Shown: positions 51,051-59,722 of the stretch, piece after piece
How the letters are laid out: the number at the start of each line of letters is the position of its first letter
Position numbering within the stretch: position 1 is the stretch's first letter
Assembly: GCF_900188005.1 (NCBI RefSeq)
Contig: NZ_FZNR01000015.1
Span: forward strand, 124,001 to 188,000
DNA from: Actinoplanes regularis
GTDB taxonomy: Bacteria; Actinomycetota; Actinomycetes; Mycobacteriales; Micromonosporaceae
DNA length: 64,000 bases
Direction of reading: 5' to 3'
Notes under the pieces: generated by a model
What the model saw: only the letters and a program-made list of their open reading frames with translations
Told to the model about the DNA's origin: nothing
Databases searched by the model: none
Translations under genes and position numbers: made by a program

Positions 51051-51566
51051 CTAATCGGAATGCTCGGTGGAGGTCGTATCCTCCCGCCTCCGCGCACCGG
51101 GCCCCAGCCGCGGCAGGACGTCGCGGTGCTCGGTCACCGGGTGCTCCTCGGCGCAGTAGATCTCGACGTGCAGCTCGGCGGCGCAGTCCCGGTGCACGAG
51201 CTGGATCGGCGGCCCCTCCGGATCGGCCAGGTACCGGTTGCCCCAGCCGGCCAGCGCGATCAGCACCGGATAGAGGTCGAAGCCCTTCTCGGTCAGCCGG
51301 TACTCATGGCGCACCCGGGCACCGGGCTCCTGGTACGGCTCGCGGCGCAGCACCCCGTGCTCGACCAGCGCGGACAGCCGGTTCGCCAGCACCTGCCGGG
51401 GGATCCTGGTCCGCACCCGCATGTCGTCGAAGCGGCGGAGGCCGGTGAAGACCTCGCGCAGCACCACCATCGTCCACTTCTCGCCGAGAATCTCCATGGC
51501 ACGCGAGATGGTGCAGTTGTCCACGTCCCAGTCGAGGGCGCTCGGCTTTGTGACCTTACCGACCAT
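51051..51566 (-). CDS. HxlR family transcriptional regulator
   Basis: 171 residues with the HxlR winged helix: CTISRAMEILGEKWTMVVLR, FTGLRRFDDMRVRTRIPRQV, LANRLSALVEHGVLRREPYQ, HEYRLTEKGFDLYPVLIALA. The C-terminal part has histidines and cysteines (VHRDCAAELHVEIYCAEEHP) that could bind a metal, as in some members. Divergent from the thioesterase gene with an inverted repeat between them. Confidence 0.88.
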   Translation of the reverse strand: MVGKVTKPSALDWDVDNCTISRAMEILGEKWTMVVLREVFTGLRRFDDMRVRTRIPRQVLANRLSALVEHGVLRREPYQEPGARVRHEYRLTEKGFDLYPVLIALAGWGNRYLADPEGPPIQLVHRDCAAELHVEIYCAEEHPVTEHRDVLPRLGPGARRREDTTSTEHSD

Positions 51567-51590
51567 GCCGTCAGGCTAGGTCTCGTTGAC

Positions 51591-51621
51591 AGACGCAGCA
51601 AGCCCGTGCCAGCCTGCGTCT
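51591..51621. promoter_or_regulatory. Inverted repeat between HxlR and thioesterase genes
   Basis: AGACGCAG (51591-51598) and CTGCGTCT (51614-51621) are perfect 8-bp inverted repeats 15 nt apart, ending at the base before the thioesterase start codon. Candidate HxlR operator. Confidence 0.6.
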
Positions 51622-52143
51622 ATGACGCAGACTCAGGAAGCTTCGGTCACTTCCCGGACCCGCACCTTCTCCTGGACCGACCCGACCGAGCACGTCAAGC
51701 TGTTCGCACACCGCAGCGGCCTGGAGGTGCTGCGGGCGATGGCGGCCGGCGACGTCCCGCCCCCGCCGGTCTTCCAGCTCATCGGCGGCAACAGCATGGT
51801 GGTCGAGCCGGGCAGTGTCGTCATCACCCTGGATCCCCAGGAGTTCCACTACAACCCGATCGGCACCGTGCACGGCGGGATCATCTCCACCCTGCTGGAC
51901 ACCGCCGCCGCCTGCTCGGTGCAGTCCACCCTGCCCGCCGGCACCGGCTACACCAGCATGGACCTGAACGTGAAGTTCCTGCGCCCGATCACCGTCGACA
52001 CCGGCATCGTGACCTGCACCGGCGCCGTCCTGCAGCAGGGCCGCCGCACCGCACTGGCCGAGGCGCGCCTGACCGACTCGCGCGGCCGCCTGATCGCCCA
52101 CGCCACGTCGAGCTGCCTGATCTTCGACCTGCCCACCAGCTGA
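51622..52143 (+). CDS. PaaI-type hotdog-fold thioesterase
   Basis: 173 residues from the ATG at 51622; an upstream in-frame ATG at 51586 would include the operator. Hotdog core: EFHYNPIGTVHGGIISTLLD with the PaaI HGG motif, DTAAACSVQSTLPAGTGYTS, and DLNVKFLRPITVDTG. Probably an acyl-CoA thioesterase; substrate unknown. Divergent from HxlR, the usual way such detox or catabolic genes are controlled. Confidence 0.85.
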   Translation: MTQTQEASVTSRTRTFSWTDPTEHVKLFAHRSGLEVLRAMAAGDVPPPPVFQLIGGNSMVVEPGSVVITLDPQEFHYNPIGTVHGGIISTLLDTAAACSVQSTLPAGTGYTSMDLNVKFLRPITVDTGIVTCTGAVLQQGRRTALAEARLTDSRGRLIAHATSSCLIFDLPTS

Positions 52144-52248
52144 CCACCGGACGGGCCCGCTCCCGGAACCCGTCCGAGGTCCGGTCCCCGGCCCGCTCAG
52201 GTCCGCCGGCGCCCCGCCGACGAGGGCGGGACGCTCACGGTCGTACCG

Positions 52249-53565
52249 TCAGACTCCGGTGACCAGCGGGTGCACGTCGGCGGCCGGCGGCATCCAGGTC
52301 GAGGCGTCCGCCTCGACCTGCTCCCCCGAGCGGATGTCCTTGACCGTGCTCGGCGACCCCGGGAACCAGACGTACGGAATCCCGCGCCGGTCCGCGAACT
52401 GGATCTGCTTGCCGAACTTCGCCGCGGTCGGCGCCACCTCGGTCGGGATGCCCCGCTTGCGCAGCGCGGCCGCGATCCGGTCGCACTCGGCCCGCTGGTC
52501 GTCGCTGGGCAGCGCGACCACGACGCAGGTCGGCACCGAGCGCGAGACGCTCAGCGCGTCCTGCTTGAAGAGCAGGCCCAGCATCCGGGACACGCCGATC
52601 GAGATGCCGACGCCGGGGAAGCGGGTGTTGCCGACCGAGGCGAGCGTCTCGTAGCGGCCACCGGAGCAGATCGAGCCGTGCTGTTCGTACCCCCGCATCT
52701 GGGTCTCATAGACCGTGCCGGTGTAGTAGTCCAGGCCCCGGGCGATCTTCAGCTCGGCGCGGACCAGGCCGGGCGCGTGCTCACCGGCCGTCTCCACGAC
52801 CTGCAGGAGCTCACTCAGCCCCTCGTCGAGCAGCGGGGCGTCGACGCCCAGCGCCCGCACCCGGTCCACGAACGACCCGTCGGACGCGGAGATCTCCGCC
52901 AGCTTCAGACAGGCGGCCGCCTGCGCGTCCGTCGCGCCCGCGGTCTCCACCAGCAGGGCCGCCACCTTCTCCGGGCCGATCTTGTCGAGCTTGTCGACCG
53001 TGCGCAGCACCTCACCGGTGTCGGCGAGGCCGAGACCGCGGTAGAAGCCCTCGCACACCTTGCGGTTGTTGACCTGGATGACCACCGGCGGGATCGGCAG
53101 CGAGCGGAACACGTCACCGATCACCAGCGGCATCTCGGTGTCGAAGTGGAACGGCAGCGTGTCCCGGTTGACCACGTCGATGTCGGCCTGCAGGAACTCG
53201 CGGTAGCGGCCCTCCTGCGGCCGCTCCCCCCGCCACACCTTCTGGATCTGGTAGCGCCGGAACGGGAACTGCAGCTTGCCGTGGTTCTCCACGACGAACC
53301 GCGCGAACGGGACGGTCAGGTCGAAGTGCAGCCCGAGCTGGTCCTCACCCTTCGCCGGTGCGTCGGCGGTGTCCTGCAGGCGGCGCAGCAGGTAGACCTC
53401 CTTCGAGGTCTCGCCCTTGGAGAGCAGCGTCTCCAGCGGCTCGACGGCACGGGTCTCCAGCGGGGCGAAACCGTACAGCTCGAAGGTGGAGCGAATCTTG
53501 TCGAGCGTGAACTGCTCGATCATGCGCTGGGACGGCAGCCACTCAGGGAAGCCGGAAATGGGCAC
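52249..53565 (-). CDS. hisS: Histidyl-tRNA synthetase
   Basis: 438 residues from a GTG with AGGAGAA upstream. Class II core with LDKIRSTFELYGFAPLETRA (motif 1 region), FRRYQIQKVWRGERPQEGRY (motif 2), the HisA signature RGLDYYTGTVYE, and GVGISIGVSRM (motif 3). Anticodon-binding domain at the end. It follows the MBL hydrolase by 8 nt, a conserved actinobacterial pair. Confidence 0.97.
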   Translation of the reverse strand: MPISGFPEWLPSQRMIEQFTLDKIRSTFELYGFAPLETRAVEPLETLLSKGETSKEVYLLRRLQDTADAPAKGEDQLGLHFDLTVPFARFVVENHGKLQFPFRRYQIQKVWRGERPQEGRYREFLQADIDVVNRDTLPFHFDTEMPLVIGDVFRSLPIPPVVIQVNNRKVCEGFYRGLGLADTGEVLRTVDKLDKIGPEKVAALLVETAGATDAQAAACLKLAEISASDGSFVDRVRALGVDAPLLDEGLSELLQVVETAGEHAPGLVRAELKIARGLDYYTGTVYETQMRGYEQHGSICSGGRYETLASVGNTRFPGVGISIGVSRMLGLLFKQDALSVSRSVPTCVVVALPSDDQRAECDRIAAALRKRGIPTEVAPTAAKFGKQIQFADRRGIPYVWFPGSPSTVKDIRSGEQVEADASTWMPPAADVHPLVTGV

Positions 53566-53573
53566 TGGTTCTC

Positions 53574-54272
53574 CTAAAGGAAGCGGCCGGGCGCCGCGGT
53601 CAGCTCCCGCAGGTACGGGTTCGACGCGCGCTCACGGCCGATGGTGGTGGCCGGTCCGTGGCCGGGCAGCACGACGGTGTCGTCGGCCATCGGCAGGATC
53701 TTGTCCCGCAGCGTGGCCATCATCGTCGGGGTGCTGCCACCCGGCAGGTCGGTGCGTCCGATCGAGCCCGCGAAGAGCACGTCCCCGGAGAGGCAGACCT
53801 CGTCCGCGTCCCAGGACGAGGTCGCGCCCGGCAGGCGGAACAGCACCGACCCGCCGGTATGGCCGGGAGCGTGATCGACCGTGATCTCCAGCCCGGCGAT
53901 GCTCAGCACCGCGCCGTCCGTCAGGGAGGCGACGTCGTCCGGCTCCGAATACTCCAGGCGGCCGCCGAAGAGCGAGCTCAGGTCGGCGCTCAGCCCCTTC
54001 GACGGGTCGGCGAGCATCTCCCGGTCGTCCGGGTGCACGTACGCGGTGATCCCGCGGGCCCCACAGACGGGCGCGACGGAGAACGTGTGGTCCAGGTGAC
54101 CGTGCGTGAGAAGCACCGCCGCCGGGGCGAGCCGGTGCTGTGCGAGCACCTCGTCCAGCTGGTCCAACACACCGATGCCGGGGTCGACGATCAGGCACTG
54201 CTCGCCCGGGCCGGCGGCCAACACATAACAGTTGGTGCCGAAGGCCTGCGCCGGAAAGCTGGCGACGAGCAC
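53574..54272 (-). CDS. Metallo-beta-lactamase-fold hydrolase (glyoxalase II-like)
   Basis: 232 residues from a GTG at 54272 (VLVASFPAQAFGTNCYVLAA) with GAGGGGG upstream; a longer frame to 54398 extends into the divergent promoter region and is unlikely. Metal motif LLTHGHLDHTFS, later histidines in DHAPGHTGGSVLF, LSGDVLFAGSIGRTD and VLPGHGPATTIG. Typical of the GloB-like hydrolases found beside hisS in actinobacteria; the physiological substrate is unknown. Confidence 0.9.
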   Translation of the reverse strand: MLVASFPAQAFGTNCYVLAAGPGEQCLIVDPGIGVLDQLDEVLAQHRLAPAAVLLTHGHLDHTFSVAPVCGARGITAYVHPDDREMLADPSKGLSADLSSLFGGRLEYSEPDDVASLTDGAVLSIAGLEITVDHAPGHTGGSVLFRLPGATSSWDADEVCLSGDVLFAGSIGRTDLPGGSTPTMMATLRDKILPMADDTVVLPGHGPATTIGRERASNPYLRELTAAPGRFL

Positions 54273-54420
54273 GAGCCGGTCCCCCTCACAGAAAACAGGT
54301 GCGAATTGTAACGAGCCTAGCTGGGCAGCCGCACACCACTTTCTCAGGAGGTACCCGTACACTCTTGCGGGCGTGTGGCGTGCCGCACCCCTTGACATGC
54401 ACAGGGAAGGACAGCGTTAA

Positions 54421-55284
54421 GTGGCCTCCAGCAAGGACCGGCAGCGCAAGCTCGCGCGCGCGAAATTCGATCGCCAGATGGCTCGCCGGGCCGTCCGGGA
54501 GCGCAGGCGCCGCCGCGTCCTGGCCGGTGGCGGTATCGCTCTCGCAGTTCTGGTGGTCGCGGTGGGCGGCGCCTGGATCGGTGGCGCGTTCGACAAGGAC
54601 GAGAAGACTTCCACCGAGGCCGTCGACGTCTGCCTGTGGTCGCCGCTCGACAAGTCGACCAACGCCGAACTGAAGGAGGTGGGCACCCCGCCCACCAAGA
54701 ACCTTCCGGAGACCGGCACCGAGATCATGACGATCGCCACCAACCAGGGTGATCCGATCAAGGCGAGCCTGGACGTCGCGAGCGCTCCCTGTGCCGCCGC
54801 CAGCTTCTCCTACCTCGCCGGCAAGCAGTTCTTCGACAACACCGACTGCCACGAGATCCTCGACATCGGCGCGGTGCACTGTGGTGACCCGAGCGGCACC
54901 GGCCAGGGCGGTCCCACGTACAGCTACTACGACGAGAACGCTCCGGCCCAGCCGGAGCCGTCGGCGAGCGCGAGCACCGGGGCGAAGGCCGCCGTGCTCT
55001 ACCCCAAGGGCACCGTCGCCACGATCGGTAACCCGGCCAACAGCAACGGCAGCCAGTTCCTGATCTTCTTCAAGGACTACGCACCGACCACGGCGGCGCC
55101 GAAGTACTCGATCGTGGGCCAGGTGACCGGCGGACTGGACACCCTGGCGAAGATGGGCAAAATTCCCACGGTGGCCGACAACGCGGGCGACAAGGTCAAG
55201 CCCAAGGAGAAGATCACCATCAAGAGCCTGACCGTCGCCGCGGACGCAGCCGCGGCAGCTCCCTCGGCGAGCGCGCAGTCGTGA
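54421..55284 (+). CDS. Membrane-anchored cyclophilin-like protein, degenerate active site
   Basis: 287 residues: basic cytoplasmic head (DRQRKLARAKFDRQMARRAV), membrane helix (VLAGGGIALAVLVVAVGGAW), then a cyclophilin-type domain. Key residues differ: where active cyclophilins have His-Arg (Arg55 of human CypA) it reads DCHEILD, and the Gln63 region reads VHCGDP. The later GNPANSNGSQFLIFF is still recognisable, so catalysis is doubtful and a binding role more likely. GTG start with GGAAGGA. Followed by a better preserved paralog; both convergent with rel. Confidence 0.85.
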   Translation: MASSKDRQRKLARAKFDRQMARRAVRERRRRRVLAGGGIALAVLVVAVGGAWIGGAFDKDEKTSTEAVDVCLWSPLDKSTNAELKEVGTPPTKNLPETGTEIMTIATNQGDPIKASLDVASAPCAAASFSYLAGKQFFDNTDCHEILDIGAVHCGDPSGTGQGGPTYSYYDENAPAQPEPSASASTGAKAAVLYPKGTVATIGNPANSNGSQFLIFFKDYAPTTAAPKYSIVGQVTGGLDTLAKMGKIPTVADNAGDKVKPKEKITIKSLTVAADAAAAAPSASAQS

Positions 55285-55313
55285 GTTCGGAAGAGACCAG
55301 CAGGAGGAACGAC

Positions 55314-56150
55314 GTGTCGTCGATCAAGGACCGGCAGCGCGCGGCGGCGCGAGCCCGGCTCGAGAAGGAGATGGCCGAGCGTGCCGCGTCGGCTCGCAGC
55401 CGGCGCCGCCGCCAGGCGATCATTGGCTCCGCCCTCGCCGTCGTGGTGATCGCCGGCGCGGCCGTGTGGATCGCGAGCGCCCTGCGCAAGGACGACAAGA
55501 AGACGTCCGCGGGCAGCGCCAACACCGTCCCGGCCGGCATGGTCGCCTGCACCTGGACCCCGTCCAGCGCGGCCGGCGGTGGCAAGGTCAAGGACGTCGG
55601 CATGCCGCCGGCCACGGTGCCGAACACCGGGACCAGCACGCTGACCCTCGACACCAACCTCGGCCCGATCGAGGCGAACATCGATCTGTCCAAGGCTCCC
55701 TGCACCGGCGCCAGCTACAAGTTCCTCGCGTCGAAGAAGTTCCTCGACAACACCAAGTGCCACCGCCTGGTGAACGAGGACAAGTTCAAGGTCCTGCAGT
55801 GCGGCGACCCGTTCGCCACCGGCAAGGGCTACCGCGAGACCGACGGCACCGGCGGCCCGGGCTACACCATGGCCGAGGAGAACCTGCCGACCGACACCAC
55901 CAAGCCGTACCCCGCGGGTTCGATCGCAATGGCCAACACCGGCCAGCCCGGCTCCACCGGCAGCCAGTTCTTCATCTGCGCGGAGGACACCCAGCTCCCC
56001 GCGAGCTACACCCTGCTCGGCAAGATCACCAAGGGCATGGACGTGGTGCAGAGCGTGGTCAAGGCCGGTGACGACGGCGCGTTCGCGGCGAGCGCCGGCG
56101 GCGGTCACCCCAAGAAGGAACTCGACATCAAGACCATGACGGTTTCCTGA
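55314..56150 (+). CDS. Membrane-anchored peptidyl-prolyl cis-trans isomerase
   Basis: 278 residues from a GTG at 55314 with a strong AGGAGGAA upstream; an in-frame GTG at 55281 overlapping the first gene's stop adds 11 residues. Same layout as its neighbour: basic head, membrane helix (IIGSALAVVVIAGAAVWIAS), extracytoplasmic cyclophilin domain. NTKCHRLVNEDKFKVLQCGD keeps the catalytic Arg and Gln, and GSTGSQFFICAED the Gln-Phe-Phe. Probably assists folding of exported proteins. A terminator follows. Confidence 0.9.
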   Translation: MSSIKDRQRAAARARLEKEMAERAASARSRRRRQAIIGSALAVVVIAGAAVWIASALRKDDKKTSAGSANTVPAGMVACTWTPSSAAGGGKVKDVGMPPATVPNTGTSTLTLDTNLGPIEANIDLSKAPCTGASYKFLASKKFLDNTKCHRLVNEDKFKVLQCGDPFATGKGYRETDGTGGPGYTMAEENLPTDTTKPYPAGSIAMANTGQPGSTGSQFFICAEDTQLPASYTLLGKITKGMDVVQSVVKAGDDGAFAASAGGGHPKKELDIKTMTVS

Positions 56151-56169
56151 CGCAAGGTCCACGAGAAAC

Positions 56170-56200
56170 GGGCGGCCCGCTTCGGGCCGCCCTTTTCTTT
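56170..56200 (+). terminator. Rho-independent terminator of the cyclophilin genes
   Basis: A 10-bp perfect stem (GGGCGGCCCG with complement) and 3-nt loop, followed by TTTTCTTT, 20 nt past the stop. The stretch from there to the rel stop (56432) shows no gene. Confidence 0.92.
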
Positions 56201-56431
56201 GCGGTACGACCGATGAGGTCCCGCCCCCAGGCCTCCCGGCCCAAGCGCTGTGGCAATCTCGCGCGAGGTCCGCGCAACCCCGGACCGCAGCGCGCCGCAC
56301 GTAAGCCCTGAAACAGGCTTAGATCACGCGCAAACTCGGACACAGGACCAGATCAGGGCACGCTCACGGCAAATCCCGGCACCGGCTCGGGCCGAGGCGC
56401 GCCGCGCGCTCCCCAGCCCGGTCATGGAGGC

Positions 56432-58918
56432 TCAGGCGCCGGACGTCACCCGGTACGCGTCGAACACGCCGTCGACCTTCCGCACCGCCGCCACCAGGTG
56501 ACCGAGATGCTTCGGGTCGGCCATCTCGAAGGTGAACCGGCTGACCGCCACCCGGTCGCGGGTCGTGGTGACCGTCGCGGACAGAATGTTCACCCGCTCC
56601 TCGGAGAGCACCCGGGTCACGTCGGCCAGCAGCTTGTGCCTGTCCAGCGCCTCCACCTGGATGGCGACCAGGAACGTCGACGCGGACGTCGGCTTCCAGC
56701 TCACCTCGACGACCCGCTCGTCCTGATCGCGCAGGTCCTGCGAGTTGGCGCAGTCCTCCCGGTGCACGCTCACCCCGCCGGAGCGGGTGACGAAGCCGAA
56801 CACCACGTCCCCCGGAACCGGGGTGCAGCAGCGGGCCAGCTTCACCCAGACGTCGGAGACGCCCTTCACCACCACACCCGGGTCCTGCGCGGTGCTGCGG
56901 TTGCGCGGCGGCCGGGTCGCGACGGCGGTCTCGGCGATGTCCTCGACCGCGCCCTCCTCGCCACCGAAACCGGCGACGAGCTTGGCGACCACGGACTGCG
57001 CGGAGACGGTGTTCTCGCCCACCGCGGCGTAGAGCGAGGAGACGTCGGCCAGGTGCAGGTCACGAGCGATGGTCGTGAGGTTGTCGCTGGTCAGCATGCG
57101 CTGCAGGGGCAGGCCCTGCTTGCGCATCGCCTTGACGATCGCGTCCTTGCCGTCCTCGATCGCTTCCTCGCGGCGCTCCTTGTTGAAGAACTGCCGGATC
57201 TTCGTCCGCGCCCGCGGGCTCTTCACGAAGCCGAGCCAGTCCTGCGTCGGGCCGGCCGTGGCGGACTTGGACGTGAAGATCTCGATCACGTCGCCGTTGG
57301 AGAGCGTCGACTCCAGCGGCACCAGCTTGCCGTTCACCCGCGCGCCGATGCACTTGTGCCCGACCTCGGTGTGCACCGCGTACGCGAAGTCGACGGGCGT
57401 GGAGCCGGTCGGCAACGGGATCACGTCGCCCTTCGGCGTGAAGACGTAGACCTCCTGGCTGGACAGGTCGAACCGCAGCGCGTCCAGGAACTCGGACGGG
57501 TCGCTCGCCTCCCGCTGCCAGTCAAGCAGCTGCCGCAGCCAGGTCATCTCGTCGATGTGCGCCGGCGGGCCGACGATCGTCGCGCCCTTCTGCTCCTTGT
57601 ACTTCCAGTGCGCGGCGATGCCGAACTCGGCCGTCCGGTGCATCGCGAACGTCCGGATCTGCATCTCGACCGGCTTGCCGGTGGGGCCGATCACGGTCGT
57701 GTGCAGCGACTGGTACATGTTGAACTTCGGCATCGCGATGTAGTCCTTGAACCGGCCCGGCACCGGCTGCCAGTTCGCGTGGATCACGCCCAGCGCGGCG
57801 TAGCAGTCGCGGACCGTGTCGACCAGGATGCGGACGCCGACCAGGTCATAGATGTCGTTGAAGTCCCGGCCCCGGACGATCATCTTCTGATAGATCGAGT
57901 AGAGGTGCTTGGGGCGGCCGGTCGTCTCGGCCTTGATCTTCGCCGACTTGAGGTCGAGGCTGACCCGGTTCGTCACCTGGCGCAGCAGCGCCTCGCGCTG
58001 CGGCTGGTGCTCGCCGATCAGGCGGTTGATCTCCTCGAACCGTTTGGGGAACAGGGTGCCGAAGGCCAGGTCCTCCAGCTCCCACTTGATCGTGTTCATA
58101 CCCAGCCGGTGGGCCAGCGGGGCCAGGATCTCCAGCGTCTCCTTCGCCTTCTGCTCCTGCTTGGGGCGGGGCAGGAAGGTGAGGGTACGCATGTTGTGCA
58201 GCCGGTCGGCCAGCTTGATCACCAGGACGCGCGGGTCCTTGGCCATCGCGACGACCATCTTGCGGATCGTCTCGGCCTTCGCCGCGTCGCCGAGCTTCAC
58301 CCGGTCGAGCTTGGTCACACCGTCGACCAGGAGCGCCACCTCGGCGCCGAAGTCGTTGCGCAGCTGCTCGAGGCCGTAGTCGGTGTCCTCGATCGTGTCG
58401 TGCAGCAGCGCGGCGGCCAGCGTCGTGGTGTCCATGCCCAGGTTGGCCAGGATGGTCGCCACGGCGAGCGGGTGCGTGATGTACGGGTCGCCGGACTTGC
58501 GGTACTGCCCGGAGTGCCAGCGGGCGGCCACGTCGAACGCCTTCTGCAACTGGCGCACGTCACCCTTGGGGTGACTCGCCCGGTGCGTGGCGATCAGCGG
58601 CTCGAGGACCTCGCTGACCTGCGTGCTCTGCCAGGGTGCGTTGAACCGGGCCAGTCGTGCCCGCACCCGCCGGCCGGTGGGCGCGCTGGCGAAGCCGAAG
58701 CCGGTCGTCTCACCGGTCAGCGGGGATGGCTGGGTGGTCTCCGGGTCACCGACAGCCGCGGGCGCGGCCCCGTCGGAAGCGGTCTTCTCGTCGAGGCGAG
58801 CCTGGCCATCGGGCGAAACCTCGCCCGTGCCGGTCCGCGAGTTCTGGGTCGGTTGCACCGTGCCCTCCGCCGGAGGGACGACGTCGCTGGACACCGGCCT
58901 CCTCATCACCTTCGCCAT
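56432..58918 (-). CDS. relA: Bifunctional (p)ppGpp synthetase/hydrolase
   Basis: 828 residues, the long Rel of actinobacteria. About 130 N-terminal residues are a variable extension. The hydrolase HD domain has TLAAALLHDTIEDTDYGLEQ. The synthetase domain has GRPKHLYSIYQKMIVRGRDF, with YDLVGVRILVDTVRDCYAAL. A TGS domain (VYVFTPKGDVIPLPTGSTPV) and a C-terminal ACT domain follow. Makes and degrades the stringent-response alarmone on the ribosome. It lies after apt on the minus strand, as in mycobacteria. Confidence 0.97.
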   Translation of the reverse strand: MAKVMRRPVSSDVVPPAEGTVQPTQNSRTGTGEVSPDGQARLDEKTASDGAAPAAVGDPETTQPSPLTGETTGFGFASAPTGRRVRARLARFNAPWQSTQVSEVLEPLIATHRASHPKGDVRQLQKAFDVAARWHSGQYRKSGDPYITHPLAVATILANLGMDTTTLAAALLHDTIEDTDYGLEQLRNDFGAEVALLVDGVTKLDRVKLGDAAKAETIRKMVVAMAKDPRVLVIKLADRLHNMRTLTFLPRPKQEQKAKETLEILAPLAHRLGMNTIKWELEDLAFGTLFPKRFEEINRLIGEHQPQREALLRQVTNRVSLDLKSAKIKAETTGRPKHLYSIYQKMIVRGRDFNDIYDLVGVRILVDTVRDCYAALGVIHANWQPVPGRFKDYIAMPKFNMYQSLHTTVIGPTGKPVEMQIRTFAMHRTAEFGIAAHWKYKEQKGATIVGPPAHIDEMTWLRQLLDWQREASDPSEFLDALRFDLSSQEVYVFTPKGDVIPLPTGSTPVDFAYAVHTEVGHKCIGARVNGKLVPLESTLSNGDVIEIFTSKSATAGPTQDWLGFVKSPRARTKIRQFFNKERREEAIEDGKDAIVKAMRKQGLPLQRMLTSDNLTTIARDLHLADVSSLYAAVGENTVSAQSVVAKLVAGFGGEEGAVEDIAETAVATRPPRNRSTAQDPGVVVKGVSDVWVKLARCCTPVPGDVVFGFVTRSGGVSVHREDCANSQDLRDQDERVVEVSWKPTSASTFLVAIQVEALDRHKLLADVTRVLSEERVNILSATVTTTRDRVAVSRFTFEMADPKHLGHLVAAVRKVDGVFDAYRVTSGA

Positions 58919-59069
58919 GATCCTCGCCGGAGTCTGAAGCCCGTCGAAGACGATTTCATCCAGGGGTGGCCCTCTGGAACGACCATCCTACCCGCACCGA
59001 CATCGCTGTTGGCCCGGCCGAACCTCCGATTCGGCCAGGACCGGCGGGGCGAACAACAACGAACGGGGA

Positions 59070-59633
59070 TCAAACGGTCAGCAGCGAGCGCACCGCACGC
59101 GAGCTCAGCCTCGCCCGCCCGTTCAAGAATCCCAACTCGAGCAGCACGGTGAAGCCGGAGACCGTGCCACCGGCCCGCTCCACCAGGTCCATCGCCGCGG
59201 CCGCGGTCCCCCCGGTGGCGAGCACGTCGTCGACCACCAGAACCCGCTGCCCGGCCACGAACGCGTCCTCATGCACCTCCAGGGTGGCCTCGCCGTATTC
59301 CAGCGCGTACGAGGCGGACAGGGCCTTGCGCGGCAGCTTGCCGGCCTTGCGGATCGGAACCACCCCGGTGCCGGCCGCGTAGGCGAGCGCCGCCGCCACC
59401 ACGAACCCGCGCGCCTCCACCCCGGCCACCACGTCGAACGAGCCGGGACCGTGGTGCGCCGCGATGCCGTCGATCACCCGCCGGAACACCTCGGCGTCCG
59501 CGAAGAGCGGCATCAGGTCCTTGAAGACGACTCCGGGCTTGGGGAAGTCCGGCACGTCGATGCTGGCGCCCGCGACCAGAGCGGCCAGCTCGGCCCCGCA
59601 GTCACCGGTCGCCAGGGGAATCTCGGTAGTCAC
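59070..59633 (-). CDS. apt: Adenine phosphoribosyltransferase
   Basis: 187 residues from a GTG at 59633 (VTTEIPLATGDCGAEL), the usual Apt length; an in-frame start at 59687 would overlap the secF terminator hairpin. IDVPDFPKPGVVFKDLMPLF, VAGVEARGFVVAAAL and the PRPP motif VLVVDDVLATGGTAAAAMDL are all present. Salvages adenine to AMP. Neighbour order secF-apt-rel is conserved. Confidence 0.95.
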   Translation of the reverse strand: MTTEIPLATGDCGAELAALVAGASIDVPDFPKPGVVFKDLMPLFADAEVFRRVIDGIAAHHGPGSFDVVAGVEARGFVVAAALAYAAGTGVVPIRKAGKLPRKALSASYALEYGEATLEVHEDAFVAGQRVLVVDDVLATGGTAAAAMDLVERAGGTVSGFTVLLELGFLNGRARLSSRAVRSLLTV

Positions 59634-59673
59634 GGCGGACAGCCTAGCGGCGGGCCGGAACGGGCCGACGAAA

Positions 59674-59700
59674 CGGCCCGCCACCATCGGTGACGGGCCG
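59674..59700 (-). terminator. Hairpin after secF
   Basis: CGGCCCG and CGGGCCG pair around a 13-nt loop 22 nt past the secF stop on the minus strand. No T tract; moderate candidate, and it sits just before the apt start. Confidence 0.5.
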
Positions 59701-59722
59701 CTCGATCGAACTGCTTACAGGT

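Noticed and set aside
22193..52248. Single integrated genomic island or prophage
   Set aside because: No integrase, transposase, tRNA target, flanking direct repeats or phage genes could be recognised.
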